A stretch of DNA of 54,921 nucleotides from Streptomyces violaceorubidus (GCF_000717995.1 NZ_JODM01000046.1:1-54921); one strand, 5' to 3'; positions 26,885 through 35,734 are shown, counted from the stretch's first letter. Numbers and translations: made by a program. Notes: generated by a model from the sequence alone, not told the origin.

Positions 26885-27250
26885 GGGCGGCCCACGGGGC
26901 GAGCTGCTGCGGGCGCGCGTGCCGTGTTCGCCGCGAGCTGCTGCGGGCGTGTGTGCCGTGGGGGGCCTTAGGGTGCGTGGGTTGCTCTCGTCGCAGGCTG
27001 CGGGCGTGCGGGGCGGCTCGCGGGGCGAGCTGCTGCGGGTATGCGTGCCGTGTCGCCGCGAGCCGCGGCGTGCGTGTCGCAGGTGGCCTTCGGGTGCGTG
27101 GGCTGCTCTCGTCGCAGGCCGGGGACGTTCGGGCGGCCCACGGGGCAAGCTGCTGGCGTGCGTGCCGCGCTCCCCGCAAGAAGCTCGGGCGTTCGTGCCG
27201 CACGCGACCTCCGGCACCGGGGTTGCTCCCGCGGCAGGCGCTGCGGGCAA
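26885..27250. repeat. Three tandem imperfect repeats of about 120 nt
   Basis: Units start with GGGCGG at 26885, 27011 and 27131 (periods 126 and 120). Each continues with a form of CACGGGGCGAGCTGCTG, then GTGCGTGGGTTGCT and CTCGTCGCAGGC (26981, 27101 and, with changes, 27221). Unit 3 is the most diverged. The array stands alone between LCP copy 7 and the TIGR03089 gene. Confidence 0.8.
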
Positions 27251-27255
27251 TTCGT

Positions 27256-27285
27256 GCCTCCCAGTGCCTGAACGGCCTGGGATGC
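27256..27285. repeat. Extragenic hairpin repeat
   Basis: GCCTCCCAG (27256-27264) pairs with CTGGGATGC (27277-27285) with one mismatch, around TGCCTGAACGGC. The TGCCTGAACGGC core recurs at 30907-30918, which points to a dispersed streptomycete extragenic element. Confidence 0.55.
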
Positions 27286-27549
27286 CCCGTCGGCGTCGGG
27301 TCGCGAACCCGCCCCGCGGCGAGACGGACGCCCGGGACGGGGCAATGCCGGGCCACGCGTCCCGCCCCCGCCCGTTCCGTCCCGCCCCCGCGCCGAGACC
27401 GACGCTGAGCACGGGTCAGTGTCGAGCCGCTCGTCCTCTCCCGCCCCGCCCCGCCCCGCGCCGAGACCCACGTCGGGGCCCGTGCCGGCACCCGGTCACC
27501 GACTCGCCGGCGTCACCCCGACTCCGGTTCACCACCCCCCGGCGAAACC

Positions 27550-28314
27550 TCACCGCGCCGTCGCCGAAACCCGCTCCGCCTCGATCCGCTGATCCACCAC
27601 ATCCGCTCCGGCCAGCTCCAGATGCCGGCACAGCACCACCGACCCCCCACTCGCCAGCGGCCCGTACAACCCCGCGCTCAGCCCTTCCCACGTGTCGTAC
27701 GGCAACCCCGACAGAATCCGCGCCCCCGGCCCCGTGAGCCCCAGCCCGGCCGCCTCCGCCCGAGCCCGCTCCACGACCTCCGCCCCGCTGAACTCCCGCC
27801 CGGCCACGATCAGCGCCGGCGCCTCCGGGTCCACCGGCACGTACGGCACGAACCGGTCCCCCTGCCCCGGCACCTCCACCGCGTAATCGGCGAAGCCCTC
27901 CGGCGGCGCCGGCGCGAACCGGCCCCCCAGCGGTCGCAACGCCAGCGCGATCCGCGCGCCCGAGCACGCCCGCGCCGCCTCCAGCGATTCCGGCTCGGGC
28001 CCGCTCACGACCACGTCCGCCGCCCCGGGATCGCCCGCCACGTCGGCGACGACACCCACCGACGCGCACGCCAGCAGCCACACCGCCGTCTGCCAGTGCG
28101 CGGGCAGCAGCAGCGCCACGCGGTCGCCGGGCTCTACGGACAGCTCGTCCTGGAGCAGATTCGCGGTCTTGGCCACCCAATTGGCGAAGGTGGCCACGGA
28201 CAGTTCGACGCGTTCGCCCGTGGCGTCGTCGTAGAAGGTCACCAGGGGGCGTCCCGGGTCCGCGGCGAGCGCGGAACTCAGCAGGTCGGCAGGGGTGCGG
28301 TCGGTCGCGTTCAC
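27550..28314 (-). CDS. TIGR03089-family protein (truncated adenylate-forming-enzyme-like)
   Basis: The 254-residue protein resembles the N-terminal part of acyl-CoA synthetases/AMP-dependent enzymes: RPLVTFYDDATGERVELSVATFANWVAKTANLL, then GDRVALLLPAHWQTAVWLLACASVG. It is only half the usual length and lacks the AMP-binding P-loop motif and the C-terminal lid, so adenylation activity is doubtful. It matches the actinobacterial family TIGR03089, which also lies near an LCP gene in mycobacteria. GTG 28314 follows a TACGCT box by seven bases and has no ribosome site, so a leaderless mRNA is likely; a further upstream start at 28341 is less likely. Function unknown. Confidence 0.82.
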   Translation of the reverse strand: MNATDRTPADLLSSALAADPGRPLVTFYDDATGERVELSVATFANWVAKTANLLQDELSVEPGDRVALLLPAHWQTAVWLLACASVGVVADVAGDPGAADVVVSGPEPESLEAARACSGARIALALRPLGGRFAPAPPEGFADYAVEVPGQGDRFVPYVPVDPEAPALIVAGREFSGAEVVERARAEAAGLGLTGPGARILSGLPYDTWEGLSAGLYGPLASGGSVVLCRHLELAGADVVDQRIEAERVSATAR

Positions 28315-28321
28315 CCGCGCA

Positions 28322-28327
28322 AGCGTA
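28322..28327 (-). promoter_or_regulatory. -10 box (TACGCT) for a leaderless TIGR03089 transcript
   Basis: The same hexamer as before purK, seven bases before a GTG start, and again without a ribosome site. Confidence 0.5.
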
Positions 28328-28453
28328 CGCGGGCCGGGCAACGGACACCGAGCGGACGGCGTACCGCACCACCACCGGATCGGACCAAAAAACCCTACGC
28401 CCCGTCAGTTCCCCGATGGACATGTTTGTCCGATCATGTCCAGTATCAGGGGC

Positions 28454-29704
28454 ATGCGTGGATTCCTAGCTTCCTCGACCGGTGTCACGTGCGCGGCGGC
28501 CCTGGCCCTCCCGCTCGCCCCGCCCGCGGCAGCCGCCACCTCCCCGGCCCCACCCGCGACGAGTCCGACCGCACGGCCCCCGGCGTACGCCCCCGGCGGC
28601 ACCCAGTCGCTGCCCCTCGCGCCCCTGGCCCGCGACCGTGCCCCCGGTGCGGCCGAGCAGGGCCTGCACCCCCGGCACGTACGGCGCTTCTCGCTCGTCG
28701 GCGTCGTCTGGGACAGCCCCGCCGCCGAACTTCACGGCCGCGTCGAGGTCCGTACCCGTGCCACCGCCACCGGCACCTGGTCCGGCTGGCAGCAACTGGA
28801 GACGCACAACGCCGAACACGCCGCCGACCCGGGCACCCCGGAGAGCGCCTCGGGCCGCGTCCGCGGCGCCACCGCACCGCTGTGGGTGGGCGAGTCCGAC
28901 GGCGTCGAGGTGCGGGCACGGGCCGAGAACCAGCCCGGAACCGCCCGGTCCGCCTCCCCGCTCCCCACCGGCCTGCGCCTCGAACTCGTCGACCCCGGCA
29001 AGGGCGGCCCAGCGCCGACGAACCGCGCGCGGACCGGGGCGGCACCCTCTGTACTCCCCGCGCTTCCCGCGCTTCCCGCTCGGCAGCGGGCCGAGCCGCA
29101 CGTCGGCCCCCGCCCGAGCATCACCACGCGCCGCGGCTGGGGCGCCGACGAGAAGCTGCGCGAGAAGGGGTACGTGTACACGAAGAAGGTCAAGACGGCC
29201 TTCGTGCACCACTCGGCCACCGGCAACAACTACCGCTGCTCGCAGGCGCCGTCAGTCGTCCGCAGCATCTACCGCTACCACGTCAACAGCATGGGCTGGC
29301 GTGATCTCGGCTACAACTTCCTCGTCGACAAGTGCGGACAGATCTACGAGGGCCGGGCCGGAGGCGTGTCCAAGCCGGTGCTGGGCGCCCACACCCTGGG
29401 GTTCAACGCCAACAGCATGGGAATCGCCGTGCTCGGCACCTACAGCGCGACGAAGCCGTCGCCGGCGGCGCTGAAGGCGATCGCCCGGCTCACCGCGTGG
29501 AAGGTTGGGCTCTACGGCATCAATCCGCGCGGAAAGACATACCTGAAGTCCGGAGGTGGCAACCTCTACCGAAAGGGCAAGAAAGTACGACTGAACGTCA
29601 TCTCCGGTCATCGTGACGGCTTCGCCACCAACTGCCCCGGCAAGAAGCTCTACGCCAAGCTCGGCACGGCCCGTTCGAAGGCGGCGAAGTACCAGGGCCG
29701 CTGA
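28454..29704 (+). CDS. Secreted N-acetylmuramoyl-L-alanine amidase-like (PGRP) protein
   Basis: The 416-residue protein begins with a signal peptide (MRGFLASSTG, hydrophobic to about 25, then an Ala/Pro cleavage region). It has a beta-rich middle part (about 75-190, SGWQQLETHNAEH) and a C-terminal PGRP/amidase_2 domain from about 222 (ITTRRGWGADE, FVHHSATGNNY, GWRDLGYNFLVDKCGQIYEGR, GAHTLGFNANSMGIAVLGTY, VISGHRDGFATNCPG). Zinc ligands would be the His of VHHSA, the His of SGHRD and the Cys of TNCPG, so it may hydrolyse or only bind peptidoglycan outside the cell. An ATG at 28436 is an alternative start. It is 75 bases before manC. Confidence 0.9.
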   Translation: MRGFLASSTGVTCAAALALPLAPPAAAATSPAPPATSPTARPPAYAPGGTQSLPLAPLARDRAPGAAEQGLHPRHVRRFSLVGVVWDSPAAELHGRVEVRTRATATGTWSGWQQLETHNAEHAADPGTPESASGRVRGATAPLWVGESDGVEVRARAENQPGTARSASPLPTGLRLELVDPGKGGPAPTNRARTGAAPSVLPALPALPARQRAEPHVGPRPSITTRRGWGADEKLREKGYVYTKKVKTAFVHHSATGNNYRCSQAPSVVRSIYRYHVNSMGWRDLGYNFLVDKCGQIYEGRAGGVSKPVLGAHTLGFNANSMGIAVLGTYSATKPSPAALKAIARLTAWKVGLYGINPRGKTYLKSGGGNLYRKGKKVRLNVISGHRDGFATNCPGKKLYAKLGTARSKAAKYQGR

Positions 29705-29779
29705 GCGCGGGAACGGTCTGCATACACTGGCCCGCCGAAAGACAGTTCGGCCGGTCCCGGCAGGAAGCAGAGACGACAG

Positions 29780-30865
29780 GTGACAGAAGCGATCCTCCTG
29801 GTCGGCGGCAAGGGCACGCGGCTGCGCCCGCTCACGGTGAACACGCCCAAGCCCATGGTCCGGGCCGCCGGAGTGCCGTTCCTCACGCACCAGCTGGCGC
29901 GGGCCAAGGCGGCCGGCGTCGAGCACATCGTGCTGGCGACGAGCTATCTGGCCGAGGTCTTCGAGCCGTACTTCGGCGACGGCTCGGCGCTGGGCCTGCA
30001 CCTGGAGTACGTCACGGAGGAGGAGCCGCTCGGCACCGGCGGCGCCATCCGCAACGTGGCGTCCCGGCTGCACTCCGGCCCCGACGAACCGGTGCTGATC
30101 TTCAACGGCGACATCCTGACGGGCCTCGACATCGGCGCGCTGGTCCGCACCCACGAGACGACGGGCGCGGACGTCTCCCTGCACCTGACGCAGGTGACCG
30201 ACCCGAGGGCGTACGGCCTGGTCCCCACGGACGACACGGGCAGGGTGCTCGCCTTCCTGGAGAAGCCCCAGACGCCCGAGGAGATCGTCACCGACCAGAT
30301 CAACGCGGGGGCGTACGTCTTCCGGCGCTCCGTCATCGACACGATCCCGGCGGGGCGCCCGGTCTCGGTCGAGCGCGAGACCTTCCCCGAACTGCTCGCC
30401 ACCGGCGCGCACCTGCAGGGCATGGTCGACTCCACGTACTGGCTGGACCTGGGCACCCCGGCGGCCTTCGTCCGCGGCTCGGCCGACCTGGTCCTGGGCC
30501 GCGCCCCGTCCCCGGCCATACCGGGCCGCTGCGGCGACCGGCTCGTCCTGCCCACGGCACGGGTCGCCCCCGACGCCAAGCTGGCCGGCGGCACGGTGGT
30601 CGGCGAGGGCGCCTTCGTGGCGGAGGGGGCGCGCGTCTTCGGCAGCACGATCCTGCCGGGTGCCGTCATCGAGCCGGGTGCCGTCATCACCGACTCCCTC
30701 ATCGGCACCCGCGCCCGCGTCGGCACCCGCTCGGTCCTCGCCGACACGGTCATCGGCGACGGCGCGGTCATCGGCGCCGACAACGAACTCCGCTCCGGCG
30801 CCCGCATCTGGTGCAACGCCCACATCCCCCCGGCGTCCCTGCGCTTCTCCCCGGACGCCTCATAG
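29780..30865 (+). CDS. manC: Mannose-1-phosphate guanylyltransferase (GDP-mannose pyrophosphorylase)
   Basis: The 361-residue nucleotidyltransferase starts AILLVGGKGTRLRPLT (nucleotide-binding GGKGTRLRP), has LGTGGAIRN, metal-binding FNGDIL, FLEKPQTPEE and TYWLDLGTP. It ends in a left-handed beta-helix of hexapeptide repeats from about residue 255. It should join mannose-1-phosphate and GTP to GDP-mannose, which feeds protein O-mannosylation and mannolipids in streptomycetes. ManB and ManA are encoded in the same window and supply the substrate. The start is GTG with GGAAG further upstream. A related sugar-nucleotide specificity (glucose-1-phosphate thymidylyl- or uridylyltransferase) is possible, but context favours ManC. 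Confidence 0.88.
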   Translation: MTEAILLVGGKGTRLRPLTVNTPKPMVRAAGVPFLTHQLARAKAAGVEHIVLATSYLAEVFEPYFGDGSALGLHLEYVTEEEPLGTGGAIRNVASRLHSGPDEPVLIFNGDILTGLDIGALVRTHETTGADVSLHLTQVTDPRAYGLVPTDDTGRVLAFLEKPQTPEEIVTDQINAGAYVFRRSVIDTIPAGRPVSVERETFPELLATGAHLQGMVDSTYWLDLGTPAAFVRGSADLVLGRAPSPAIPGRCGDRLVLPTARVAPDAKLAGGTVVGEGAFVAEGARVFGSTILPGAVIEPGAVITDSLIGTRARVGTRSVLADTVIGDGAVIGADNELRSGARIWCNAHIPPASLRFSPDAS

Positions 30866-30880
30866 CCGCGGGCCGCGCAG

Positions 30881-30957
30881 CTGCGGGGCGGTCGTGCAAC
30901 CCCGCGTGCCTGAACGGCGTGAGAGGTGTACCCCCGGGGCGGCACGGGTGGGCGCAG
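30881..30957. repeat. Extragenic repeat (CTGCGGG...TGCCTGAACGGC type)
   Basis: The stretch shares CTGCGGG, GTCGTGC and TGCCTGAACGGC with the one at 27241-27285, in the same order and spacing range. It lies between manC and the convergent glycosylase gene and probably represents a dispersed streptomycete repeat with some terminator role. Confidence 0.5.
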
Positions 30958-31013
30958 CAGCATCCGGCCCGCCCCCCCACACCCACGCGGGTGCCAGGTG
31001 ACCCCCCGGCCAC

Positions 31014-31994
31014 CTACAGCCGCTCGATCCCCCGCGGAGCCATCCGAGGCGCCCGCCTCTCCGGCACCCGCCCACTCAACAGGACCAACCGCGCCGCCCG
31101 ATGCCGCTGCCCCGCATAGGGCTCGAGCAACCGCAGCATCTCGGCGTCATCCGCGTACCGGTCCCCACCCAGCGCGAACCCCACGATCCCCGGCAGATGC
31201 AGATCGCCCACCGTCACCGCGTCCGGCGCCCCGTGACTGCGCTGCACGGTCTCCGCCGACGTCCACGGCCCGATCCCGGAGACCAGCTCCAGCCGCTCCT
31301 GCGCGGCCGCCGGCTCCATCCCCGCCGCCTCCTCCAGCCGCGCGGCGACCCGTACGGCCCGCAGGATCGTCGACGCCCGCTTGTTGTCCACCCCGGCCAG
31401 ATGCCACTCCCAGGACGGGATCAGCGCCCACGTCCGGGCCGACGGCATCACACACATCCGCCCGGGCGCGGGCCCCGGCGCCGGTTCCCCGAACTTGCGC
31501 ACCAGCAGCCGCCACGCCTGGTACGCCTCCAGCGTCGTGACCTTCTGCTCCAGGACCGAGGGGATCAGCGACTCCAGCACCAGCCCGGTCCGCGCCAGCC
31601 GCAGCCCCGGGCGCCGATGGGCGGTCACCGCCAGCAGCCGGTGCCGCGGCACGAACGCGCACGGGTCGTCCTCGGCGCCCAGCATCCGCGGCAGCTGCTC
31701 CAGCAGCCACTCGGCCCCCGGCCCCCAGGCCTCGCCCCGCAGCTCACCGCCGCGCGCGGTGACCCGCAGCGTGCCCGGCCCGGCGGGCGTCCGGCTGGCC
31801 CGCCACACCGACCCGTCCGGCATCGTCCGGAACGTCGGATCGCCCGGCCCGCGCCGCAGCGGACCGAGCACCAGCCCCAGGTCCAGCGGCCCGTCCGGCA
31901 CCCACACCCGTACCCGGCCCGGCGCGGGCGCCTGCCGGGGTATCCCGCCGCGCACAGCGGCGCGCGGGGGCCGGGGAGCGAAACGTCCTGCCAC
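31014..31994 (-). CDS. DNA-3-methyladenine glycosylase-type (HhH-GPD) protein
   Basis: The 326-residue protein is related to AlkA/HhH-GPD base-excision glycosylases. A mixed N-terminal domain is followed by LIPSVLEQKVTTLEAYQAWRLLVRKFG (the helical LEQxVs region), the helix-hairpin-helix VSGIGPWTSAETVQ and VTVGDLHLPG with the presumed catalytic Asp. It would remove alkylated purines from DNA. Length and layout match a streptomycete family annotated as AlkA-like, lacking any Ada domain. GTG 31994 has AAGGA 8-12 bases upstream. It lies downstream of fbiB on the same strand, separated by a purine-rich repeat, so it may be read through from fbiAB. Confidence 0.85.
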   Translation of the reverse strand: MAGRFAPRPPRAAVRGGIPRQAPAPGRVRVWVPDGPLDLGLVLGPLRRGPGDPTFRTMPDGSVWRASRTPAGPGTLRVTARGGELRGEAWGPGAEWLLEQLPRMLGAEDDPCAFVPRHRLLAVTAHRRPGLRLARTGLVLESLIPSVLEQKVTTLEAYQAWRLLVRKFGEPAPGPAPGRMCVMPSARTWALIPSWEWHLAGVDNKRASTILRAVRVAARLEEAAGMEPAAAQERLELVSGIGPWTSAETVQRSHGAPDAVTVGDLHLPGIVGFALGGDRYADDAEMLRLLEPYAGQRHRAARLVLLSGRVPERRAPRMAPRGIERL

Positions 31995-32040
31995 GAGTGA
32001 GGTCCTTGGGCGAAGTGGGGAGCGGGGGAGAGCCCTGACG

Positions 32041-32089
32041 AGAAGAGACGACGAGAAGAGACGAAGAGAAGAGACGACGAGAGGGGAAG
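32041..32089. repeat. 13-nt purine-rich tandem repeat
   Basis: AGAAGAGACGACG repeats at 32041, 32054 (one change) and 32067, then fades into a run of G and A up to about 32097. All purines except for C sit on one strand. It fills the fbiB-glycosylase spacer. Confidence 0.8.
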
Positions 32090-32135
32090 GAGAGGGATAG
32101 GGCCCCTACGAGGGTAGAGGCCGGGAGCCGAGACC

Positions 32136-33467
32136 TCACCGCACTTCGATGAACGCCTCCGCGTCCCGCTCCGCCCGGGCTTTCGGCTCCTCGGCCGGAT
32201 GCCCGACCGCCACCGCCCCCATCGGGTCCCAGTCGCCCGGCAGTCCCAGCACGTCCCGCACGACGTCACGGCAGAACATCGTCGAGGACACCCAGGCGGA
32301 ACCCAGCCGCTCCCCGGCGAGCGCGACGAGCAGGTTCTGCACGCCCGCGCCGGTGGCGACGACGAACATCTCCCGCTCGGCCCCGTCACGGCGCGCGTCC
32401 CCGTAGGTGTGCGAACCGTCCATGACCAGGCAGGGGACGACGAGGTAGGGCGCGTTGCGCAGGACGTCGCCGCGCCGCACGCGCTTGGCGATGGACTCCT
32501 CGCTCTTGCCGTCGCGCCGCAGGTCCGCGATCCAGGCGTCCCGCATCGCGTCGAGGAGCCGGGTGCGGGACTCCTCGGACTCCAGGAGCACGAACCGCCA
32601 CGGCGTCGTGTGGTGCGGCGCGGGCGCGGTCACCGCCGCGGCCACCGCCCGGCGCACGGCGTCGGGGTCGACCGGCTCGTCCGTGAAGGCCCGTACGGTA
32701 CGCCGCTGTGTGACCGCCTGCCGCACCGCCTCCGAGGTGCCGAGGCGGAACATGTCGTCGCGCGCGCCGCGCACCATCGCCCGCGCGCCCTCGCCGTCGC
32801 CCTCGGCGACCACCTGCGGCAGCCCGCGCACGACGGCGACGGGCAGGCCCGCGGCCTTGCCCTTGACCAGGTCGCCCGCGGCGGCCAGCTCGTCGGCCGT
32901 GGCGACGACGGTGGCGCTGAGCGGATTGCCGTGCGCGTCCGTGCCGCCGCGCAGGTCGTCGAGGATGCGGACGCCCGCGGCGCCGATCGCCACGTCCGTG
33001 AGTCCGGCCCGCCAGGGGCGCCCGAAGGTGTCGGTGACGATGACGCCGACGTCCACGCCGAGCGTGTCGCGCAGTCCCTCGCGGATGCGGCGCGCGGAGG
33101 CGTCGGGGTCCTCGGGGAGCAGCAGTACGGTCCCGGCCGGGGTGTTGGAGGCGTCGACGCCGGCCGCGGCCATGACCAGGCCCTGGCGGTTCTCCACGAT
33201 GCGCAGCGAGCCGCGCCGGGCCACCACCCGTACGGTCTCGGAGTCGATGGCGGCCTCGCGGTCGGCGGCCTCCACGACCCGGCCCTCGGCCTTGGAGACG
33301 ATCTTGGACGTGACGAGCAGCACGTCCCCGTCGGCCAGGGCGGGCTCGGCGGCCGCGATCAGCTTGGCCAGGTCGTCGCCGGTCCGCACCTCGGGCATCC
33401 CGGGCAGGGCCCAGACCCGGTAACCGTCCGGGCGCCCGGAAGCGCCGTCGCGCGTGTGGTCGCTCAC
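32136..33467 (-). CDS. fbiB: Coenzyme F420-0:L-glutamate ligase / dehydro-F420 reductase
   Basis: The 443-residue protein is the two-domain actinobacterial FbiB. The N-terminal part (about 15-245) is the CofE-like F420:gamma-glutamyl ligase ([43 protein letters not shown]). The C-terminal part (about 250-443) is an FMN-binding nitroreductase-fold domain ([46 protein letters not shown]). It adds the glutamate tail to F420-0 and reduces dehydro-F420. Its GTG overlaps the fbiA stop (GTGA), so the pair is translationally coupled. Confidence 0.96.
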   Translation of the reverse strand: MSDHTRDGASGRPDGYRVWALPGMPEVRTGDDLAKLIAAAEPALADGDVLLVTSKIVSKAEGRVVEAADREAAIDSETVRVVARRGSLRIVENRQGLVMAAAGVDASNTPAGTVLLLPEDPDASARRIREGLRDTLGVDVGVIVTDTFGRPWRAGLTDVAIGAAGVRILDDLRGGTDAHGNPLSATVVATADELAAAGDLVKGKAAGLPVAVVRGLPQVVAEGDGEGARAMVRGARDDMFRLGTSEAVRQAVTQRRTVRAFTDEPVDPDAVRRAVAAAVTAPAPHHTTPWRFVLLESEESRTRLLDAMRDAWIADLRRDGKSEESIAKRVRRGDVLRNAPYLVVPCLVMDGSHTYGDARRDGAEREMFVVATGAGVQNLLVALAGERLGSAWVSSTMFCRDVVRDVLGLPGDWDPMGAVAVGHPAEEPKARAERDAEAFIEVR

Positions 33468-34423
33468 GCCTCCCGCACCTCCTCCGCCAGCGTCAGCGCC
33501 TCGCGGGCCATCCGCGTCGTGGCGTCGAGGTCGGTCATCATCAGCGGTACGGCGCGGCAGAGGATGCCGGCCGCCTTCACCCGGGTGACGGCGTCCGCGT
33601 CGACCGTGTCGACCAGCCAGCCGTCCAGCAGGCCCGAGCCGTAGTGCTCGGCGACCGCGGCGGCCGTGGACTCCACGCCGACCGCGGCGAGCACCTTGTC
33701 GGCCATCCCGCGCACGGGCGCGTTGCCGACGATGGGGGACAGGCCGACTACCGGCACCCCGGCGTCGGCGATCGCCTCGCGGATGCCGGGCACGGCCAGG
33801 ATCGTGCCGACGGAGACGACCGGGTTGGAGGGCGGGAAGAGGATCACGTCGGCCTCGGCGATGGCCTCCAGGACGCCGGGCGCCGGCTTGGCCTGCTCAG
33901 CGCCGACCGGCACGACCGCCTCGGCCGGGACGGAGGCGCGCAGGCGTACCCAGTACTCCTGGAAGTGGACCGCCTTGCGCTCCCCGTCCAGCTCGACCGC
34001 CACGTGCGTCTCCACGCGGTCGTCGGTCATCGGGATGAGCCGCACGCCGGGCTTCCAGCGGTCGCACAGCGCCTCGGTCACCGCGCTGAGCGGAAAGCCC
34101 GCCGTGATCATCTGCGTCCGCACGATGTGCGTGGCGAAGTCGCGGTCGCCGAGGCCGAACCACTCGGGGCCGACGCCGTACGCCGCCAGTTCCTCCTTGA
34201 GGTGGAAGGTCTCGTCGGCCCGCCCCCAGCCCTGCTCCTCGTTGATGCCGCCGCCGAGCGTGTACATCACCGTGTCGAGGTCCGGGCAGACCTTGAGCCC
34301 GAAGAGGTGGATGTCGTCGCCGGTGTTGCCGATGACCGTGATGTCCGCGTCCGGCGCGGCCTTCTTGAGACCACGCAGGAACCGGGCACCGCCGATGCCG
34401 CCTGCCAGAACCACAATGCGCAT
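33464..34423 (-). CDS. fbiA: 2-phospho-L-lactate/phosphoenolpyruvate transferase for F420
   Basis: FbiA (CofD family) joins the activated three-carbon acid (enolpyruvyl in actinobacteria) to the deazaflavin Fo. The 319-residue protein has [16 protein letters not shown] at the start, [14 protein letters not shown] (N33-D37), a metal/substrate loop, and [18 protein letters not shown]. Upstream, TAAGAC ends seven bases before the ATG, again suggesting a short or absent leader. It is divergent from nothing close: the cupin gene is read in the same direction, 140 bases upstream, past a 16-nt tandem repeat. Confidence 0.96.
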   Translation of the reverse strand: MRIVVLAGGIGGARFLRGLKKAAPDADITVIGNTGDDIHLFGLKVCPDLDTVMYTLGGGINEEQGWGRADETFHLKEELAAYGVGPEWFGLGDRDFATHIVRTQMITAGFPLSAVTEALCDRWKPGVRLIPMTDDRVETHVAVELDGERKAVHFQEYWVRLRASVPAEAVVPVGAEQAKPAPGVLEAIAEADVILFPPSNPVVSVGTILAVPGIREAIADAGVPVVGLSPIVGNAPVRGMADKVLAAVGVESTAAAVAEHYGSGLLDGWLVDTVDADAVTRVKAAGILCRAVPLMMTDLDATTRMAREALTLAEEVREA

Positions 34424-34430
34424 GGCCCCA

Positions 34431-34436
34431 GTCTTA
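34431..34436 (-). promoter_or_regulatory. Weak -10-like box (TAAGAC) before fbiA
   Basis: The spacing (seven bases to the ATG) is that of leaderless promoters here, but the last base deviates from TANNNT. Low confidence. Confidence 0.25.
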
Positions 34437-34459
34437 CAGGCGGGTACGACAGCGGGTCA

Positions 34460-34542
34460 GCCGATGGACGGGTGGGCCGATGGACGGGTGGGCCGATGGA
34501 CGGGTCAGTCGACGGACGGGTCAGTCGACGGACGGGTCGGCC
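34460..34542. repeat. 16-nt tandem repeat, five copies
   Basis: The unit GCCGATGGACGGGTGG starts at 34460, 34476 and 34492; two further copies with GTCGACGGACGGGTCA form follow at 34508 and 34524. The change GCCGAT to GTCGAC runs in blocks, as expected for stepwise amplification. It lies in the spacer between fbiA and the cupin gene. Confidence 0.88.
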
Positions 34543-34563
34543 GGTAGAAGGCTCGGCCGATCG

Positions 34564-35085
34564 TCACCGCGCCGGTGCGGCGTCGGCGGCGGCGTCCTCG
34601 GGCACGGCGGCGGCCGAGCACTTCGGGGCGTGCATCGGCATCTCGGTCAGGCCCGGGTAGTAGACGTGGAGGCTGACCGCCGGCTCCAGCGTGTCGTTGA
34701 CCACCTCGTGCACGTACCCCGGCGCGGACACGCGCTGCGTGCCGGTGCCCAACGCGTGCGTGCCGCGTGCCGTGTGCTCGGTGAGGGTGCCCTCCAGGAC
34801 CGTCCACACGCCCGAGGAGGAGCCGTGGTCGTGGCGTCCGCTGCCCTGTCCCGGCACCCAGGACAGCAGCCAGACCTCGTACCCGGGCCCGGTGCGCAGC
34901 CGGTGGTACCAGCGTGTCGTCGCGTCGTACCGGACGAGGGGCTCCCACTGGGAGCGGTCGGCGGCGATGGAGCGGACGAGGCCGGCGAACTCGGCGACGG
35001 TGGCCGGGTGCTCGCGCGGGGCCTGGAGGAGGTGGGGGACTTCGAGGATGTCGCCGGCGATCTGGAGGTCGCTGTCGCTGTTCAT
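34564..35085 (-). CDS. Cysteine dioxygenase-family cupin
   Basis: The 173-residue protein has the thiol-dioxygenase cupin: GSGRHDHGSSSGVWTVLEG with H85 and H87, and APGYVHEV with H126, giving the three-His iron site of cysteine dioxygenases. Members oxidise cysteine (or another thiol such as 3-mercaptopropionate) to the sulfinate with O2. No Cys-Tyr crosslink pair can be assigned from the sequence. ATG 35085 (MNSDSDLQIAGDIL) starts the conserved part; the frame stays open upstream through low-complexity sequence. A conserved neighbour of whiB in streptomycetes. The Ala/Pro-rich tail is variable. Confidence 0.87.
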   Translation of the reverse strand: MNSDSDLQIAGDILEVPHLLQAPREHPATVAEFAGLVRSIAADRSQWEPLVRYDATTRWYHRLRTGPGYEVWLLSWVPGQGSGRHDHGSSSGVWTVLEGTLTEHTARGTHALGTGTQRVSAPGYVHEVVNDTLEPAVSLHVYYPGLTEMPMHAPKCSAAAVPEDAAADAAPAR

Positions 35086-35669
35086 GGGTGCGGGGGTTCC
35101 TCGGCGGAAGAGTGCGGGGGAGCGGAGCGAAGGACGAAGCAACGCCCTGGTGGGGCGGGAACGCGGTAGTCGAGTCGCGTGGAGTCGGGGACAGCCGGAG
35201 CGCGGTGGGCTCAACAGCTGGAACAGCGGCAACAGCTACAGCGAGCACGGGCAGCACCGTGGGACCCGGCGGTGCGGGTCGAGGTGGGCGCCAAGTTCGC
35301 GAGCATGCCCACTAGGACAGCGGTTCACACCAGCACTGTCAACTCGATGCCCGTTATGTGGGACATGTTTCACCTCATCCGGTTGATCGCGCTGGCGAAA
35401 GGTTTGCTCAGACGGCTTCCGGGACACATGGCGCACAAGCCGGGCGCACAACCCCCGTTGCGATCCCGTGATCCGAATGTGATCAGGTTCGCTTCGGCTT
35501 GTGTATCGGAACGGGATCGAACGCCAGGGCGTCCTTCCTGGTGCAGGAGTGAATCGGGACGGGTGCCCTGCGGGCCTCTTTGCTATGTCAAGGTTTATGG
35601 CGATTTGAACACTTACTGCACGGCCTTGGTTCCGCAGAGTGAATAAGGGGCTCAATAGCAGATCTCGGC

Positions 35670-35698
35670 TTGACTCGCCCGGAGCAGCACACTTGTAA
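35670..35698 (+). promoter_or_regulatory. Candidate whiB promoter
   Basis: TTGACT (35670-35675) is followed after 17 bases by TTGTAA (35693-35698; TGTAAT in the alternative register). This resembles a vegetative-type promoter about 75 bases before whiB. In S. coelicolor whiB is known to have two promoters, one vegetative-like and one developmentally controlled; assignment here is by resemblance. Confidence 0.5.
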
Positions 35699-35734
35699 TT
35701 TCACTCGTGTCGTTCAGCCGGAATCGGTAACGGC

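Larger units (their letters stand above)
26772..27549. other. 778-base spacer with tandem repeats
   Basis: No gene is supported. It contains the upstream region of LCP copy 7, three ~120-nt tandem repeats, a small hairpin typical of streptomycete extragenic repeats, and very G+C-rich DNA towards the end of the TIGR03089 gene. The open frames on both strands are shadows of the composition. Confidence 0.6.

Noticed and set aside
26885..27250. CRISPR array
   Set aside because: The repeats are long (about 120 nt), imperfect and directly adjacent without unique spacers, and no cas genes are present. The other tandem arrays are likewise minisatellite-like.
26772..27491. N-terminal extension of LCP copy 7 through the repeats
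   Set aside because: The frame stays open, but the sequence is repeat-derived, and a GTG with a good GGAGG site marks the start just before the arginine run and membrane helix.
27550..28314. Complete acyl-CoA synthetase
   Set aside because: Only the N-terminal-like half is present, without the AMP-binding signature; the short TIGR03089 family fits instead.
35179..35655. Two small open frames in the whiB upstream region
   Set aside because: Neither shows a ribosome site, codon bias or recognisable domain, and the region is promoter-like.
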